From: Chaetoderma sp. LZ-2023a
Lineage: Eukaryota > Mollusca > Caudofoveata > Chaetodermatida > Chaetodermatidae
Assembly (NCBI GenBank): GCA_034401795.1
Contig: CM067359.1
Span: 142,606,233 to 142,670,232 of the forward strand
Direction of reading: 5' to 3'
Length of the DNA: 64,000 nt
Below are positions 9,991-21,879 of this stretch, piece by piece (within the stretch, counting starts at the first letter, position 1; every line of letters begins with the position of its first letter). The notes under the pieces were generated by a model, which was given only the letters and a program-made list of their open reading frames with translations, had not been told where the DNA came from and did not search any database. The translations under genes were made by a program, and so were the position numbers.

Positions 9991-11400
9991 GTGCCTAATG
10001 CGTCTTCTTCCTCGTTCGCTCCTTTTTGTCAGACCACACCACTGGTCAGGATGAAATGTAGCGTATTTCTTAACATCTCAGCCGGGCCATAGAGCTTACC
10101 TCTGTGCTGATATGTACCAAGTGTGTTGCCTTAGATCACTATGCAAATGGAAATCTTATAAGATATGTTCCGTCGTCACAAGGCTTGATCCACGTGGACA
10201 AAGGTCTGAATCCCCAATCGTGAACATGTCATACATGTAACATTGAGCAAGTTTAGTTTGTTATAGCCAGTTTTCATCCGAAAAAGAATGGCTTGCTCTG
10301 CTCTGGAAAGAGAGTAGTAACCATCAGCTGCATTGTAGTCATGATGTTGCTGTAACCATTTCTTCTGCAGCTTCCTTTTATGATAGTTTTCCACTCTAGA
10401 AGTGAGACATGACTGTTAGTTTGGGGGAATTTTCTTCATTTTCTTGCAAGACTATCTGCTGTTTCGTTACCTTTTATCCCACAATGGGCGGGAATCCACT
10501 GCAGAATCTTGAATTTGTCTGCGAGACAGACACGTGCTGACTTCAATTCATTGCTGTCCCCTGCTTTATGGCGTTTTCGTGAAAAGAGTGCAGACAGAGC
10601 ATCTGTGGAGATGACAACGTTTTCCATTGTTTCGTTGATGTTGTCTGTCAAGGTGGTGTTTTAGGTGTTTAATGCCTTAGCTTCTGCTTTGTAAATTGAT
10701 GAGAATTTTCCTGTAGGAAATGATAGGTGTTTTACATCATCGTTGTATCTGATTTCTACACCACCTCCGCCGCGACCATTGGTCGCATCTCTCGTCAACC
10801 AATCTGTGAACACCCATGTCCAGTGTGTCTGTGGAAATGTTTGCTACATAAACTCGAGTGCTAATACTTTTCTTTGTTGGTCTGACTGGGTTCCTTTCTC
10901 CTCAATTACTGGCATATGATCATGTCGATAGCCACTTACAGGACTGGCGGTATGATCAGCGAACGAAAAGAAGAAAGAAGACTGGCACACAAACTCTGAC
11001 TTCTGGGAACCTTTGATTTGTCTAAAGTGGGTTGGCAGGGCATGGCTGAATGGATTGAGGTTCGTGTTTCATGAGATCTCTGTACTTTCTTTCCAGACTC
11101 CGTGCTTGGTGAAGGAAACTGATCAGTCATGACTTGGTACGATTTCACATTCTGCTGTGCATTGGATGTCTTTCAAGCGCTTGAACCTGCAGATTGAATA
11201 AAACTCCTAGTCGCTTTACGATCATCCAGTGATTGCAAACCTGTCACCTGTTCCATTTTGCTGATAGGCGTGGATTTCGTGGCGCATATTATCATTCTCA
11301 GCATCCGATTCTGTATTCTCTCTCGTAGGCATAATTGATAATCCTGCCCTGTATGGGTCCACAGCACAGATGTTGGTGCTAGATTTAATTTTCTAGACAT
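9990..11400 (-). pseudogene. RNase H-bearing LINE ORF2 fragment
   Basis: On the minus strand, 11,400-11,173 gives an RT thumb segment (ERIQNRMLRMI, then ATKSTPISKMEQVTGLQSLD). About 10,830-10,440 gives an RNase H domain: VFTDWLTRDATNGRGGGGV, YKAEA, ISTDALSALFS and QWIPAHCGIKGNETADSLAR, together supplying all four acidic positions. Bases 10,394-10,176 give the C-terminal region (YYSLSRAEQAILFRMKTGYN), with a degenerate knuckle region beyond. Several frame changes and stops are present, the endonuclease and most of the RT are missing, and no target duplication was found. It is an I/Jockey-like LINE relic, different in sequence from the LINE at 3,639. Confidence 0.75.
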
Positions 11401-13290
11401 AGACTAATGGCATGTAGATTTTTCAGGAGAAAATGTGTAAAAATTAAATAAATTCAATACCAACCGAAGGTTCATATTTACCTCGAGAACGTCAGGAAAT
11501 GCTCCCTGACAGCACCTAGAGTTAAGAAAGAATTTTCGGATAGCCTCGAAGGCTATCTTTTTCCCTTTACCACTAGTGAGTATCGAGCCAGCCATTCCAA
11601 TGGGCGCCGGAAGCAAATTTGAGGGGCGGGGGCAGGTTCCACAAAAGGGCACGCTGGATGGCATTGTGTGGAGGATGATATGAAATGGGTGCCCCCACCC
11701 CCGCCCACCTCTTATAGAGGGCTGTTTGGGGATACCCACCTACCTAACCAACACAGGAAAAACATTGAAACGTGCAGGATCATGATTCGATTTCCTGCAT
11801 TCTGAGCCGGCTGGCGGGCGGGTTGTTGTATCAGATGCACATGTTGAGTGTGCGTGCATGTGTCTGTGTGGTGAACTTGCACAATTTGCATTGAAAATAT
11901 TTAATTATATCCTAGTTCCTAATTATATTTGCAGTCAGCGGGATTCAGAGGAAAAGTGCTTTTTGTGAAAACTAGGTGATCCAAGAGAAATCTACCAATC
12001 ATGTTGAACATGTGAACAAGGTTTGTTCAGCACATGCCTTAGTTGAAGACCATGAAGTTTCTTTAGTTTCATGTCAAGCAGTTTCACAGGTCTTTAAATG
12101 TACTTTTTAAAATAGTGCTAAACCCAAGATGGCCACCAATAAAATCAATCAAGCAGCTTTCTGGGACCAACCATGGATCTGACCTTATGGATCCTTCCTG
12201 CCCAGCGGTTCTTAAAGGTTTGCTTAAGAATACGATGGACATATGCTGGATGAATAGACAGATGAGGTAGCAACACAATTACGTCAAATTAGTAGCAAAC
12301 TATTCAACGGCTATGTATGATTTCGCAGCCTCTTATTTAGCCATATTAGCGTGTGGGTGTCAGATGTAAATTTAGCCCGAGCTATTCAAAGGAGGCCTTC
12401 AAATGTTTGATTTTGTTTACGTGTGGATGATGGCATCATCTTTTATGTTTAGAACTCAAAGAGCTTGACATGGCTAGACACGTACGTGTATCACGACCGT
12501 ACGAGTTGGTAGGGTGGCGGTGGGGTGTGGGGATGGGTGGGGTGGAGTAGGGTGGAGCTCATACTTATATAAATAGCACAGTATTAAAAAATCCAAGAGG
12601 ATGATATTTATTACTTAGAGATCTATGTAGGAGATGGCTTCTAAGCACATTTAATTGTTACATTCTTTGGGGGCGGGGTGGAGGTGGGGGGGGGGGAGAG
12701 GATAACAAATCTTAGACACATTCCTCAAATACACCCACCGACATTTCACTTCGGCCATGTGTATACAAATTATTTCTACCTTTGCATCGGCTTCACACGC
12801 CAATTGAAAATTTGAGTTTGAGAGTTGCTGTTAATTCTAATATCCTTTAGTGTTTCCACATTGCTGCACCCAAACGCCCACCATTGCACATATATTCTAT
12901 TCTACCCGCTACGCAAGGCATTAACGGAGCGTGGACCAGTACCACTTCAAAAATTCAAATAGCATATGACTATGCATCTTACCCTTATTTGCTAAGATAC
13001 ATGCAACGTTTACATATAAAAAAGTCAATATGTCACTTGTAACTGCCACTACATAAATAGCGTTTGCTTGGATGATTTGATTCGGCCTAGAAGCACTCCC
13101 ATACTACTTTATGGATTTGTGTTAATGTCAAAACAACCGAAATTTAATACAACTGCTCAGTCTGCTCTGCATATTCTAAAAATCTTGTTTAAAGTTCTAA
13201 AGTAAAGTTTACTCATTTTTCGCAAAGAAACAGGTAAAGGATGCCCCGGCTGCCCCGTGCTTCCGGCGCCCCTGGCCATTCGATTTTGGC
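11401..13290. other. Non-coding, little recognisable
   Basis: I recognise no gene. A single CCCAAGATGGCCACCAAT unit near 12,125 is related to the repeat arms at 13,311 and 17,365-17,935. A G-rich tract occurs at 12,505-12,545 and a poly-G run at 12,670-12,700. Confidence 0.5.
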
Positions 13291-13299
13291 CAGTCAGTA

Positions 13300-13540
13300 T
13301 ATGAAATGAACCACCACAAATTGCAACAGAATTTATTTTATCACCATTCATCTCAGAAAAGCAAATAAAAGAACATATTAAAAGTCTTCCAAAACTGAAG
13401 TAGTGGAACAGTGCCTAATTTGCATAAATCCAAGTTGGCCGTCACCGTACTTGTGATTACATCGTTTTGATCTAATTTCACTTCCAATCAAGCTTTTTTA
13501 ATGCTTAAAGGTGTTAAAATATGCTCTTTAATACAAGTAG
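13300..13540 (+). repeat. Left repeat arm, inverted relative to 17,740-17,935
   Basis: CCACCACAAATTGCAACA, TTCATCTCAGAAAAGCAAAT, GAACAGTGCCTAATTTGC and AATCCAAG recur in inverted order at 17,740-17,935 and in direct order at 17,365-17,500. It may be one terminal repeat of a DNA transposon enclosing the decayed gene at 14,655-17,350. Alternatively it is one arm of a separate foldback repeat. Confidence 0.65.
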
Positions 13541-13543
13541 GGT

Positions 13544-13548
<5 letters not shown>

Positions 13549-13630
<82 letters not shown>
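13549..13630. repeat. TA microsatellite
   Basis: About 40 uninterrupted TA dinucleotides. Confidence 0.95.
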
Positions 13631-13633
<3 letters not shown>

Positions 13634-13639
13634 CCAATG

Positions 13640-14650
13640 TTAGAATTCAACAGTTGTGACCATTTATTGCCTTCTAACCAAACTTTTCCATTCTTTCAAG
13701 ATGCTAGTATACTATATGCAATATCAAATATTGATAAAAACCGACTCAAATAAAATCCAATATTATCCTGATTTGAACTATTTTGCCGTACACATTTACA
13801 TTAACGATTGTTTGACGATATTTTTACAAAATTAATCATTGTGACATTAACTATATACTTTAATGGTAGATAAATAAACAAGAGTGACTAACATTTGTGG
13901 AACATTTACTTCTATGCAGACTTATCCTTATCAGGAAGCACCTTTAGGGACCAAAAGATGGCAGCTTTTTAAAGTGTGTGGTCACAAGACTAGACATCTT
14001 AAAGAGCTGCCAGTAATTGTCCGTAATTGATGTGTATTAAGGGATAACCTGTGTTTAAGAGAACACTATGATTGCACATACAGTGCCTGTTATAGACAGG
14101 TTTGACTATTCACTGTTTTATTTTGATTTGGGATCTTCGAACAATAAACCGCACGGATTGCATTATATCCAAACATATCTTTACAATCTAACATGAACGT
14201 TACGATTCGTCGGCCTACACATAGCCACCACCGCGATGATCGTGCAATAATAAGCTATTCAGGATAGCAAACGAGTTGCATTAAGCGACTGCATTTCTTT
14301 AGCGACCACTTAATTTAAGGTCTAAAGTGCATCAGTTATAAAAATAACCCGCTGATTGTATTGTTTTTCAGTGGAACCGCACGGATAATTATGATATAGG
14401 CATATTAGGTCCTAGTGACGAGGAGCAGACGCCCATAAATTACTCTGGAATTGCATTGTCTATATGGGCAAACATGATGGATAATTAGGATTTAGGCCTA
14501 TTCTTGCCTAGTGACGAGGACCAGGCGATCATAGCTTATGCATTGAGTATTACCATGATAACTGTTACTTCACAGGTCTGTTGACTACAATTTAATATAA
14601 TCTTTGACAATGATTTATGCATCATATGTTTGATAATCTTGCACGTTTGA
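13640..14650. other. Non-coding, with an imperfect internal duplication
   Basis: Bases 14,386-14,440 and 14,480-14,540 share GGATAATTA, TAGGC, CCTAGTGACGAGGA and CAGACGCC/CAGGCGAT blocks. This is an old local duplication of about 60 bp with 95-bp spacing. Nothing else was recognised. Confidence 0.5.
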
Positions 14651-14654
14651 CACA

Positions 14655-17350
14655 TTAATACATACAGCATTGCACTGACCACACCCAGTAGAGCAATCTA
14701 GCCCACTCTTCCTGCAAAAACATCGTCTGTTCCTACATTCCATATTAGAGTAACGCCTAACAACCTCCAGCAGTCCTATTGGGGCTGCTGCGTCCTTGTC
14801 TGATATCTATATTTGACAGAACACGTATATCATGTTCATATCATCTTCAGTCTTCTGGTTTCATATGATCTCCAGGTGCCACCCACTTGTATGTACCGGT
14901 AGACGCACATACTGTGGAATTTGGCAGCTGCTGAGGTTGGAAGGAGCACCGCAGTCTGGATTCACACATGATGTATTACTGCCTACCTTCTGGTGGAAGC
15001 GTTGCACTCTGAGGAAATCTAGCTTGTCACCTGATTGACATTTGTACAATGAGACTATGACATGCTCCCCTGCTGCTATGACATGTTTTTGTGCTGTTTG
15101 TATCTCTAAATATTTCAGCCTGTTCCTGCAACACTTGACTGGTGTGCATTAGTTTCAATGCAACGTCCTTTCCAAATACATATATGTGTGATGCCGTGTC
15201 GCACCCAAGGATAGCCTGAAAAAACCCACAGTTACATATTTGTCGGCTATGTTTGCTTCCCAGGAGTTCAATATTCCAGCATCGTGATACATTTTTCGTG
15301 CTATATCGGAGATGAGGCCGAGGGTATATATTAGGTGTGGTGGACTGTGAGTGGAAACATGGTAATACCAGAATGTCTGTCATCTGCAGCGAAGAAAGTT
15401 GGCTTAGTCGTTCTCTCATCAATGCCAATTGGAGTCTGCATGATTAGTAGATCAGCATCCGCCTTACCATGTGTGACTTCCACGATGCTCTAGAGTAGCA
15501 CCGAGCATGGTTATGAACCCTTGTTTATTCTCATTGCTGGAAAGGAAGTCTTCCTTTCGTCCACTGAAAATTATAGAACTTGATAATTCTAGAGTTGCTG
15601 CAAAACGCATCCATGTTATTCACTGCTGAGTTTTTCCATTTCTGCTTAACCCATGCATATATTCATCAGACATTAGAACTGACTGACCAGTGATTTATAC
15701 ATATTTGATGTATTGCTGACATATCATCTCATATGTTGGACCACGATCCAATGAGATCCTGTTCAGGAATGGCATGGACGCACGCACGCACATCATTTCA
15801 TATGTATTGCACATCCCATGACGTTACAGGCATATCTGCAGGCATCAACTTCCGAACTGCATCACCAAAGGATGGTTTATGTGCTAGTGGATTTGTATAT
15901 AAATCCCCGAAGAATGCAGAAGGGTAAGTGCACAATTCATACTGAAATATAAAATACATCTTCCAGGTTCTCCTTGCATATTCCAAGACCCTAACCTCTG
16001 AAAGAGAATCTTCGAATCCATGTGTATCTCCTCGCCCCTTATTTTGACTGCATTGTTATTACTTAGGTTAACCTCTTGGTCTTTTTTCATGAATGAATAT
16101 TTGACAATGCTTTTGCCAACATGTTTTTCATAAACTTGTTCCCGAATTCTGTAGCACACTCAACATTCACAGTGGGATCAGCCGTCACACCAGTCACAAT
16201 ACTGTTTAGTGTTGGATTCTCAAGAGAAGGACTTCTGGTGGTCAAAAAGCAAAGAGGTCCTGTGTATCAGCCATGTCCTTCACCAGCATTGATACTGCCC
16301 CCTCTTTGTGTGGTTCACTCGTCAGGTAGCTTACTGATGTCAGCTCCTACATGGCCAAGTTCACCTTTCAGTGGGCATTGGTAGACAACCATACATCTCA
16401 GTGTTTTCGTCATCCCACGTCCTCTTGTCAGCCCATCTGTACTTTTAATATTCCTCATCAAGACATGCTCTATAAGCAAGTCCTGTGACAATCCTGTCCA
16501 ATATCTATCAGATTTTCTACCAACACGCAGGCCGTCTTGAAAGTACTGGTACGCGTCTGAATGTTCCTCAAGTAGGCTTTCCATGTTATGCAAATACAAA
16601 GATTTGGTATTATTGTCATTGCATGTAGCTGACAGCTATCGCGGAATTTTCTGCATCGTCTTCAAATGCAGCTGACAATTACCGGTCCGCTCTGCTTTGA
16701 TGAATGGTTGGAAAATAGTCACCATTTTCAGCTATTGCAACCACAGCTTGGCTGTGGATTGGTTCCACATGGCATTTTACCTGCCAGCAGTTTCCGATTG
16801 ATGGCCTGCAGGACCTTGTAGTTCTGTAAGCTGCCTAATGTGATTCACTCATCCATTATATCATCATAAAGTGCTCCTGCAGCAATAAGGACTTCTGGCA
16901 TTGGCGTGACATCTGCCTTTTCGCTAGTGGTTTGGCCAGATTAAGTTGAGGTACATTCATAAGTTTCACGAGAAGACTCTGTGTAACTGTGCCTTCTTGC
17001 TCATCTCCCGCCTGACTTGCTGTAGGGTGTCGTACTGGTATGCCAAAGACATGTGACATTAGCATGGCACTGAGGACCCTGGAAATAGATTTCCCCTCAG
17101 GATATTACCTACTGTGTTGCTCATATATGTGCACTCTGGCAATTCCAGCAGAACCGTGTCTGCAGTAAGGTGAGCAATAGAGCCTAAGAAACTAAATTTT
17201 TCATGGTATCGACCAAGTCTCAGTACAATGGACCCGATCTTATTTGCTGGTGCACTCTCCTGTATTGTTAGAGCCTTCCCCCAAAGGGGCTTGTCAAATG
17301 TTAGTACACATATGACCACATAATGTCTCGCATGCGAACTGACATACAGC
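14655..17350 (-). pseudogene. Decayed multicopy invertebrate protein with a GCDT-motif nuclease-like region and a CXC-like C-terminus
   Basis: Minus-strand blocks appear in one consistent order. 17,330-17,065: VLTFDKPLWGKALTI, SIVLRLGRYHEKFSFLGSI. 16,600-16,400: LRVGRKSDRYWTGLSQDL, DGLTRGRGMTKTLR. 16,090-16,000: KIRGEEIHMDSKILFQRL. 15,965-15,798: FQYELCTYPSAFFG, LMPADMPVTSWDVQYI. 15,390-15,100: TDILVLPCFHSQ, AILGCDTASHIYVFGKDVAL. 15,050-14,870: DKLDFLRVQRFHQKV. 14,790-14,660: a cysteine-rich CRNRRCFCRKSGLDCSTGC. From memory these blocks match a large unnamed family found in many copies in cnidarians, molluscs and crustaceans. The TD(I/L)LVL and GCDT motifs resemble PIN/FEN-type nuclease cores, which is inference. 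Blocks lie in different frames with stops between them, so the copy is dead. Its multicopy nature and flanking repeats suggest a mobile element cargo or transposase-linked gene. Confidence 0.65.
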
Positions 17351-17364
17351 ACATGTACATGTAC

Positions 17365-17935
17365 TGCAACAAATTGCAACAGACAGAAATTCTTTTCACT
17401 GCTTATCTCAGAAAAGCAACTAACACACACAAAGCCTAAAATAATTCAAGTAGTATTTAACAGTGCCTAATTTGTATAACTCCAAGATGGCAACCACAAT
17501 GGTTGACATTATATAGTATTAAAACATTTTAAATTCTAGTCAAGCTATTTCAATGTTAAAAGGTGGTAATGGTGTATCACCTTTAAGCATTGAAAATAAG
17601 CTTGAATAGAAGTGAAAATAAGGTCAAAACTGTAATATCAAATATTATGGTGGCCATCTTGGATTCCTGTAAATTATGCGCTTTTCACGCCTTAGATTAT
17701 GCAGGGCGTTTTATGTTTTATTTATATGTATTACTTACCTAAGTGTGGCTTAACACCTTTAAAAATGAGATGAAAAATGTGCAATTATAAATATTGTGGT
17801 GGCCATCTTGGATTTAGGCAAATTTGGCACTGTTCCGCTATTTCGATTTTGGAAGACTTTTAATATGTTCTTTTATTTGCTTTTCTGAGAAGAATGGTGA
17901 TAAAATAAATTATGTTGCAATTTGTGGTGGGTTGA
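17365..17935. mobile_element. Foldback repeat with two large arms
   Basis: Bases 17,365-17,580 (AAATTGCAACAGAC, CTTATCTCAGAAAAGCAA, AACAGTGCCTAATTTG, CTCCAAGATGGCAACCAC) are mirrored by 17,590-17,935. The unit CCAAGATGGCCACC occurs three times. The loop lies near 17,570-17,580, between AAAAGGTG and TCACCTTT. It also matches the left arm at 13,300-13,540. Confidence 0.7.
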
Positions 17936-18184
17936 TCCACTTTTTTTCATACAATAACTGGACTAATTTGGTAAATTAAAAAAAAATCTTTTCTTGGCCC
18001 TCAAATGGACACTCCCGAAAATCATGCCAGAAGACATTTCTGGCCAATTTGACTATTGAAACGTTTGTCTATCTAGCATGGAAATTATGGAGATAAGTAA
18101 GTACTACATTATAATGTAGGAGGAGCATATAGAATTGTTTGAACCCGGTCGTGGAGTTGATACGTGTCATAGTGCGCGGATAAT

Positions 18185-18530
18185 AGAGGAATCCAAGCTG
18201 GCTTTCAAGTATATGGCGTCATAATAAATTACGTCACGGGTATGCTGACGTCATAATTAAAATACGTCATGAATGGCGTATCTAGGTCCGTCAGGAACTC
18301 CTAATTGTCACTCAGTTGTACGAATTGAATGTTTTTACTATTTAATAATATAGCCAGCAAAAGCACCCAGTCAAATTAGTTTCAAAATCGTCAACACACT
18401 TGCCTGGATAGTTTTCTGAAAATTGAGATTCATGAAGTTCAGGGTTTGATCGATCTCAACACGGGCATAGCGCGGGCGGAGCTTAGGTAGGAATGAGCGG
18501 GCATAGCTAAAAGTGTATTCATCCAATCGG
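18185..18530. mobile_element. HP hairpin repeat, full-length-type copy (opposite orientation to 9,208)
   Basis: Blocks in order: GGCGTCATAATAAATTACGT, GCTGACGTCATAATT, GTACGAATTGAATG, the right arm AGCACCCAGTCAAATTAG, CTGGATAGTTTTCTGAAAAT, GATCGATCTCAACACGGGC and GCGGGCATAGCTAAAA. Only one arm of the core hairpin is retained. Confidence 0.75.
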
Positions 18531-18607
18531 TATTCATATTATGTTGTTAGTGTTTAATGATATGTATTTTCGTGGTATTACAGGTTTCATACTTTTGGTG
18601 CTCAGTA

Positions 18608-18660
18608 TGTAGGCGCAGGGTTCGAACCCGCAACCTTTGGTTTATGTTTTAAGTCGGTAA
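18608..18660 (-). repeat. tRNA-derived fragment (pol III box B)
   Basis: The minus strand contains GGTTGCGGGTTCGAACCCTG. This holds a perfect GGTTCGAACCC box B with a pairing T-stem, preceded by ACTTAAAACATAAACC. There is no convincing 5' half or acceptor stem, so it is a SINE or tRNA relic, not a tRNA gene. Confidence 0.45.
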
Positions 18661-18778
18661 ATTAGGTAGAATATTATGTCGAGTGCACAGTACAGCTTAG
18701 AAATAAGCTATAATAATTCCAAAACAAAAACAGAAACATATGTTAGCTAGTAGAATTTTGAACACGAAGTTAGTAATG

Positions 18779-18921
18779 TTCTGTTGGATATTTTGAACAT
18801 AATTCGATTGGAAGACATTGCTGCCTTAGGCCTGTCTCCCTCCCTCCCTCCCCTCACCCTTCCCTCCCTCCCGCCCGCCCGCGAGATTCCAATCCAATCA
18901 TGTTCCAAATATTCAACAGTA
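18779..18921. repeat. HP-type hairpin with a CCCT-rich loop
   Basis: TGTTGGATATTTTGAACATA with CGATTGGAAGA pairs with TTCCAATCCAATCATGTTCC and AAATATTCAACAG. The loop has grown into a CCCT/CCCG-rich low-complexity tract (18,831-18,885). Confidence 0.65.
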
Positions 18922-19244
18922 TGTATAATTTTATTTCTGAGCTGCATTGTAGCCACTTCTTATGGCGTCAAAGATATAGTTTTGTGTGCTTTTCTTCGTA
19001 CTTGTTTAACGTTCTTGAGGTTTGCTGATTGGGTTCAATGACGGGTTGTCTTGTGTACGGTAGCGTGTAACCGCAGCAATGTGGGTCATGATGCAATTCA
19101 TATATGAGCGGTGATTACGTAACAAGGTCAATAATATGTTTAAATATGAGCGGGACGCGGAAACAAATATGCGCGCGAGAAAACGCACGTATGAACAAGT
19201 TAATAGCCTACTCAAATTTGTTCAAGTACCTTTCAATATTGTCG

Positions 19245-19350
19245 TTAAAAATGTCCATTTGCAGAATTAGAGATTATTTTTCGGAAATATCTTACTGGAA
19301 CGAGTGGTTCGGTTATGCTGCAAATGGACGTCTCATGACCACTATAGTCT
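19245..19350. repeat. Fragment of hairpin MITE family M
   Basis: Contains GTCCATTTGCAGAATTAGAG at one side and TGCAAATGGACGTCTCATGACC at the other, with a degenerate ACTGGAACGAGTGGTTCGGT centre. It is the same layout as 3,136-3,275. Confidence 0.55.
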
Positions 19351-19394
19351 GGTCTCTATAGAAGCAGTTTCTGGCCAGCTTGGGTGCTTAAGTG

Positions 19395-19484
19395 TTAATT
19401 CAGATTATTTGAAATTAATTTGCCTAAAGCAGCAACGGCTTCCAGTCGAATTAACTTCAAAATATTCAACAAAATAAGTCTTAT
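19395..19484. repeat. HP core hairpin
   Basis: AGATTATTTGAAATTAATTT and the partner AATTAACTTCAAAATATTC are inverted around AAAGCAGCAACGGCTTCC. The arms are diverged. Confidence 0.55.
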
Positions 19485-19667
19485 ATCGTAAAGAAAACAC
19501 TTTTCCCAGGATTTGTCTATGAAATGGGTCACAATATGAATCGGACAAATTATTCTCGAAATAAGGCATATTACTGAAGTTTTATAGTTTACAGGTCTGC
19601 ATCATTCAAATTAGAGATATGTATCTAGTTAGTGGGAAATATAGGGATCCATTTGTAAATGTTCCCT

Positions 19668-19912
19668 GCCCATTTCTAGCCAAGCTCCGCCCACTTTGCA
19701 CGCGCGTTTGAATCGATATTAACGCATTGAATTCCCAGTTCAAAGAAGCTTCGCAGGTAAACTGAGAAATACTTTGAAACTAATTGACTGTGAGACAGTG
19801 TGGGATCTTGCTGTCACAGTTTAAATTGGTTTCAAAATATTCAAAGGAACATTTATTAAATAATAATAATTATTATTATTGTAAATTCGATAAAGACATA
19901 AAATGGAGGAAT
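19668..19912. mobile_element. HP hairpin repeat, diverged copy
   Basis: Has CCCATTTCTAGCCAAGCTCC, GAATCGATATTAACGC, then TACTTTGAAACTAATTGACT and the inverted AAATTGGTTTCAAAATATTC, with an ATT-rich run downstream. Inner stem bases differ from the consensus but the outer arms still pair. Confidence 0.65.
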
Positions 19913-20210
19913 CCAGTTTTAGCTATGCTCCGCCCATCAAATAAGTTCCACCCATGCCTTGTCCGTGTTAGGATCGATCGATCCCTTAACTCCCTGACTA
20001 TCAGTTTACAGAAAACTATACACGTAAGCTGTTGAATATTTTGAAACTAATTTGACTTGGTGCTGTTGCTGCGCCCAGTCCTCAATTAACTGTTTGTCAC
20101 GAACTTAGCTACGCCATTCACGACATAATTGATTATGACGTCAGCCGACACGTCACGCAGTTGATTATGACGCCATATGATTGATTGAGAAACTGGATTC
20201 ACGATTCCAG
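19913..20210. mobile_element. HP hairpin repeat, tandem to the previous copy
   Basis: CCAGTTTTAGCTATGCTCCG, CCGTGTTAGGATCGATCGAT, AAAACTATACACGTAAGCTG, TTGAATATTTTGAAACTAAT, CCCAGTCCTCAATTAAC, ATGACGTCAGCCGACACGTC and CATATGATTGATTG follow in order. The second core arm is missing. Confidence 0.7.
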
Positions 20211-21185
20211 ACGCTTACTGTCGGACCTGTACCACATTTGTATCCGATATACGCCATTTGCTTGTTGCAGAAGCTAACACGTGACGTATTTTGGTTAGCA
20301 CGTCAGATAGATTATTTGTGACAGATCATGCATATCCCCATATATACTATTATCAATATATCTTCCTTGAGTTGCGTTACTTGTCTTATAGAAGTACAGA
20401 ATCAACAGGGATACAGATATGGTAGGGTTATAGTGTGGGAAAATATTAATCTACTTGTGAGTATTTGGAAGGTTTGACAGGTCGGTATACTATATACGCT
20501 AGGTTTTAAGATGATAGTAGACGAATATGTTCGAAGTATTGTGATAGTAGGAGTAGAGTATAAAACCGCCCTGATAATTTATTGTTTTACTATCGCATAG
20601 ATAAAAATCATAGCCGAATGATAATGATAACCTGTTACCGCCACAGGTATAGATGATCAAATGTATTGGCCTAATATAATGTAGCCCTTTCTATCGCGAA
20701 ATCGCATATAACCAGAATACAGGTATGCAATCCGTGGAGGATACATATTATATAAATGGTAACATTAGAGACATATCTTGATATGACCACAGTGTGTATT
20801 TACAAATGTCAGAGATTGTAGAGTCGCAGGCTAGAGCAGGCAGCTCGGCCTGATTCAGATGATCGGTCACAATCTTCAATATGTTCCGATCCCATACTTA
20901 ACCTTAGCTCTCCAATATCATAAACTAAGAGGGCCGCCAGTCGCCCGTCTTTGATTGAAATTACATAAAATATTAATAATCTACCACTCCATGGTCAGTT
21001 GTACATATATTCATGCCACAATTTGGAGAAATCGATCGACTGTAAACCACATCTTTGGTAATTTTATTGTTTTCGGCCTATTTTCGAGTCTTCATTTTGG
21101 AAAATGGCCGCCAAATAGGTTTCCCGCCATTCATGTTCTCGGAGCATCAGATTTTATTTATCCTTATGAGTTATGACACTGTCTA
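20211..21185. other. Non-coding, nothing recognised
   Basis: AT-rich sequence with no gene or clear repeat that I can support. The open stretches near 20,955-21,176 are unassigned. Confidence 0.5.
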
Positions 21186-21482
21186 CCTCAGTAATCATGG
21201 GGGTGGGTGGGGTGGGAGGGGTGGTGGATGGGGTGGATAGACGCGCATTTTTTGATTGGCTCGCGATTTCGAGCGGCGGAGCTTAATTGCCCATATATAA
21301 AATGTAAACAGGGGTGTGCGCTGGTGGACGTTCCAGTTCAAACACGCCCGCCAGCACATGTCCCCCTTTCACACTCAATATATGGGCAATTAAGCCCCAC
21401 CCCCTTGAAATCACGTGAATTGTGAGAGTCAATCAAAAAGCGTATCTATCTCACCCCTGTGGTTAGATTCAGTAATGATCAA
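21186..21482. mobile_element. Palindromic MITE with long inverted repeats
   Basis: Left arm: ATAGACGCGCATTTTTTGAT and GCTTAATTGCCCATATAT. Right arm: ATATATGGGCAATTAAGC and AATCAAAAAGCGTATCTATC. The arms are about 80 bp. TCAGTAAT occurs on both outer sides (21,188-21,195 and 21,471-21,478), a possible 8-bp target duplication as in hAT-type elements. Confidence 0.6.
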
Positions 21483-21750
21483 TACATAAGAAAGGCAGTT
21501 CTAATTATTGACTTTTTATTTTTTTATTTTTAACATTTTTAAAAATGGTCACAGTGTGCTTATACTATTTTTCTAAAATGTTATAAAATACTCTTTAAAA
21601 ATACCTATTTTCGTTTGTTTCATTTTCCTCTTCTTGCGAATTCTGTAAATCCGTTTATATATCCAGAACGTATATCTCTTGCTACACTTACACAGTAACA
21701 CTACCAATATTAGAATAAATATAAGACCCATTACTACCAATAAAATTTCT

Positions 21751-21821
21751 GTGTGTGTTGTAATATTTAAGGCGTTTATATGCTAGTTCCCAATGCTAGG
21801 ATCTAGACTCACGCCTAATAC
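21751..21821 (-). mobile_element. 71-bp truncated retroposon (SINE-like 3' end)
   Basis: Flanked by AATTTCT at 21,744-21,750 and 21,822-21,828. The minus strand reads GTATTAGGCGTGAG, CTAGCATTGGGAACTAGC, AAACGCCTTAAATATTAC, then ACACACAC. It is the same family as 7,805-7,916. The short duplication plus tail indicates retroposition. Confidence 0.7.
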
Positions 21822-21879
21822 AATTTCTAACAATACTATAAGTATAATGAAATCCATCACTATCTGTATGGCAGAACAA

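Noticed and set aside
18784-19041. 85-residue frame over the CCCT tract
   Set aside because: It spans an HP-type hairpin and a low-complexity loop, and has no recognisable protein features.
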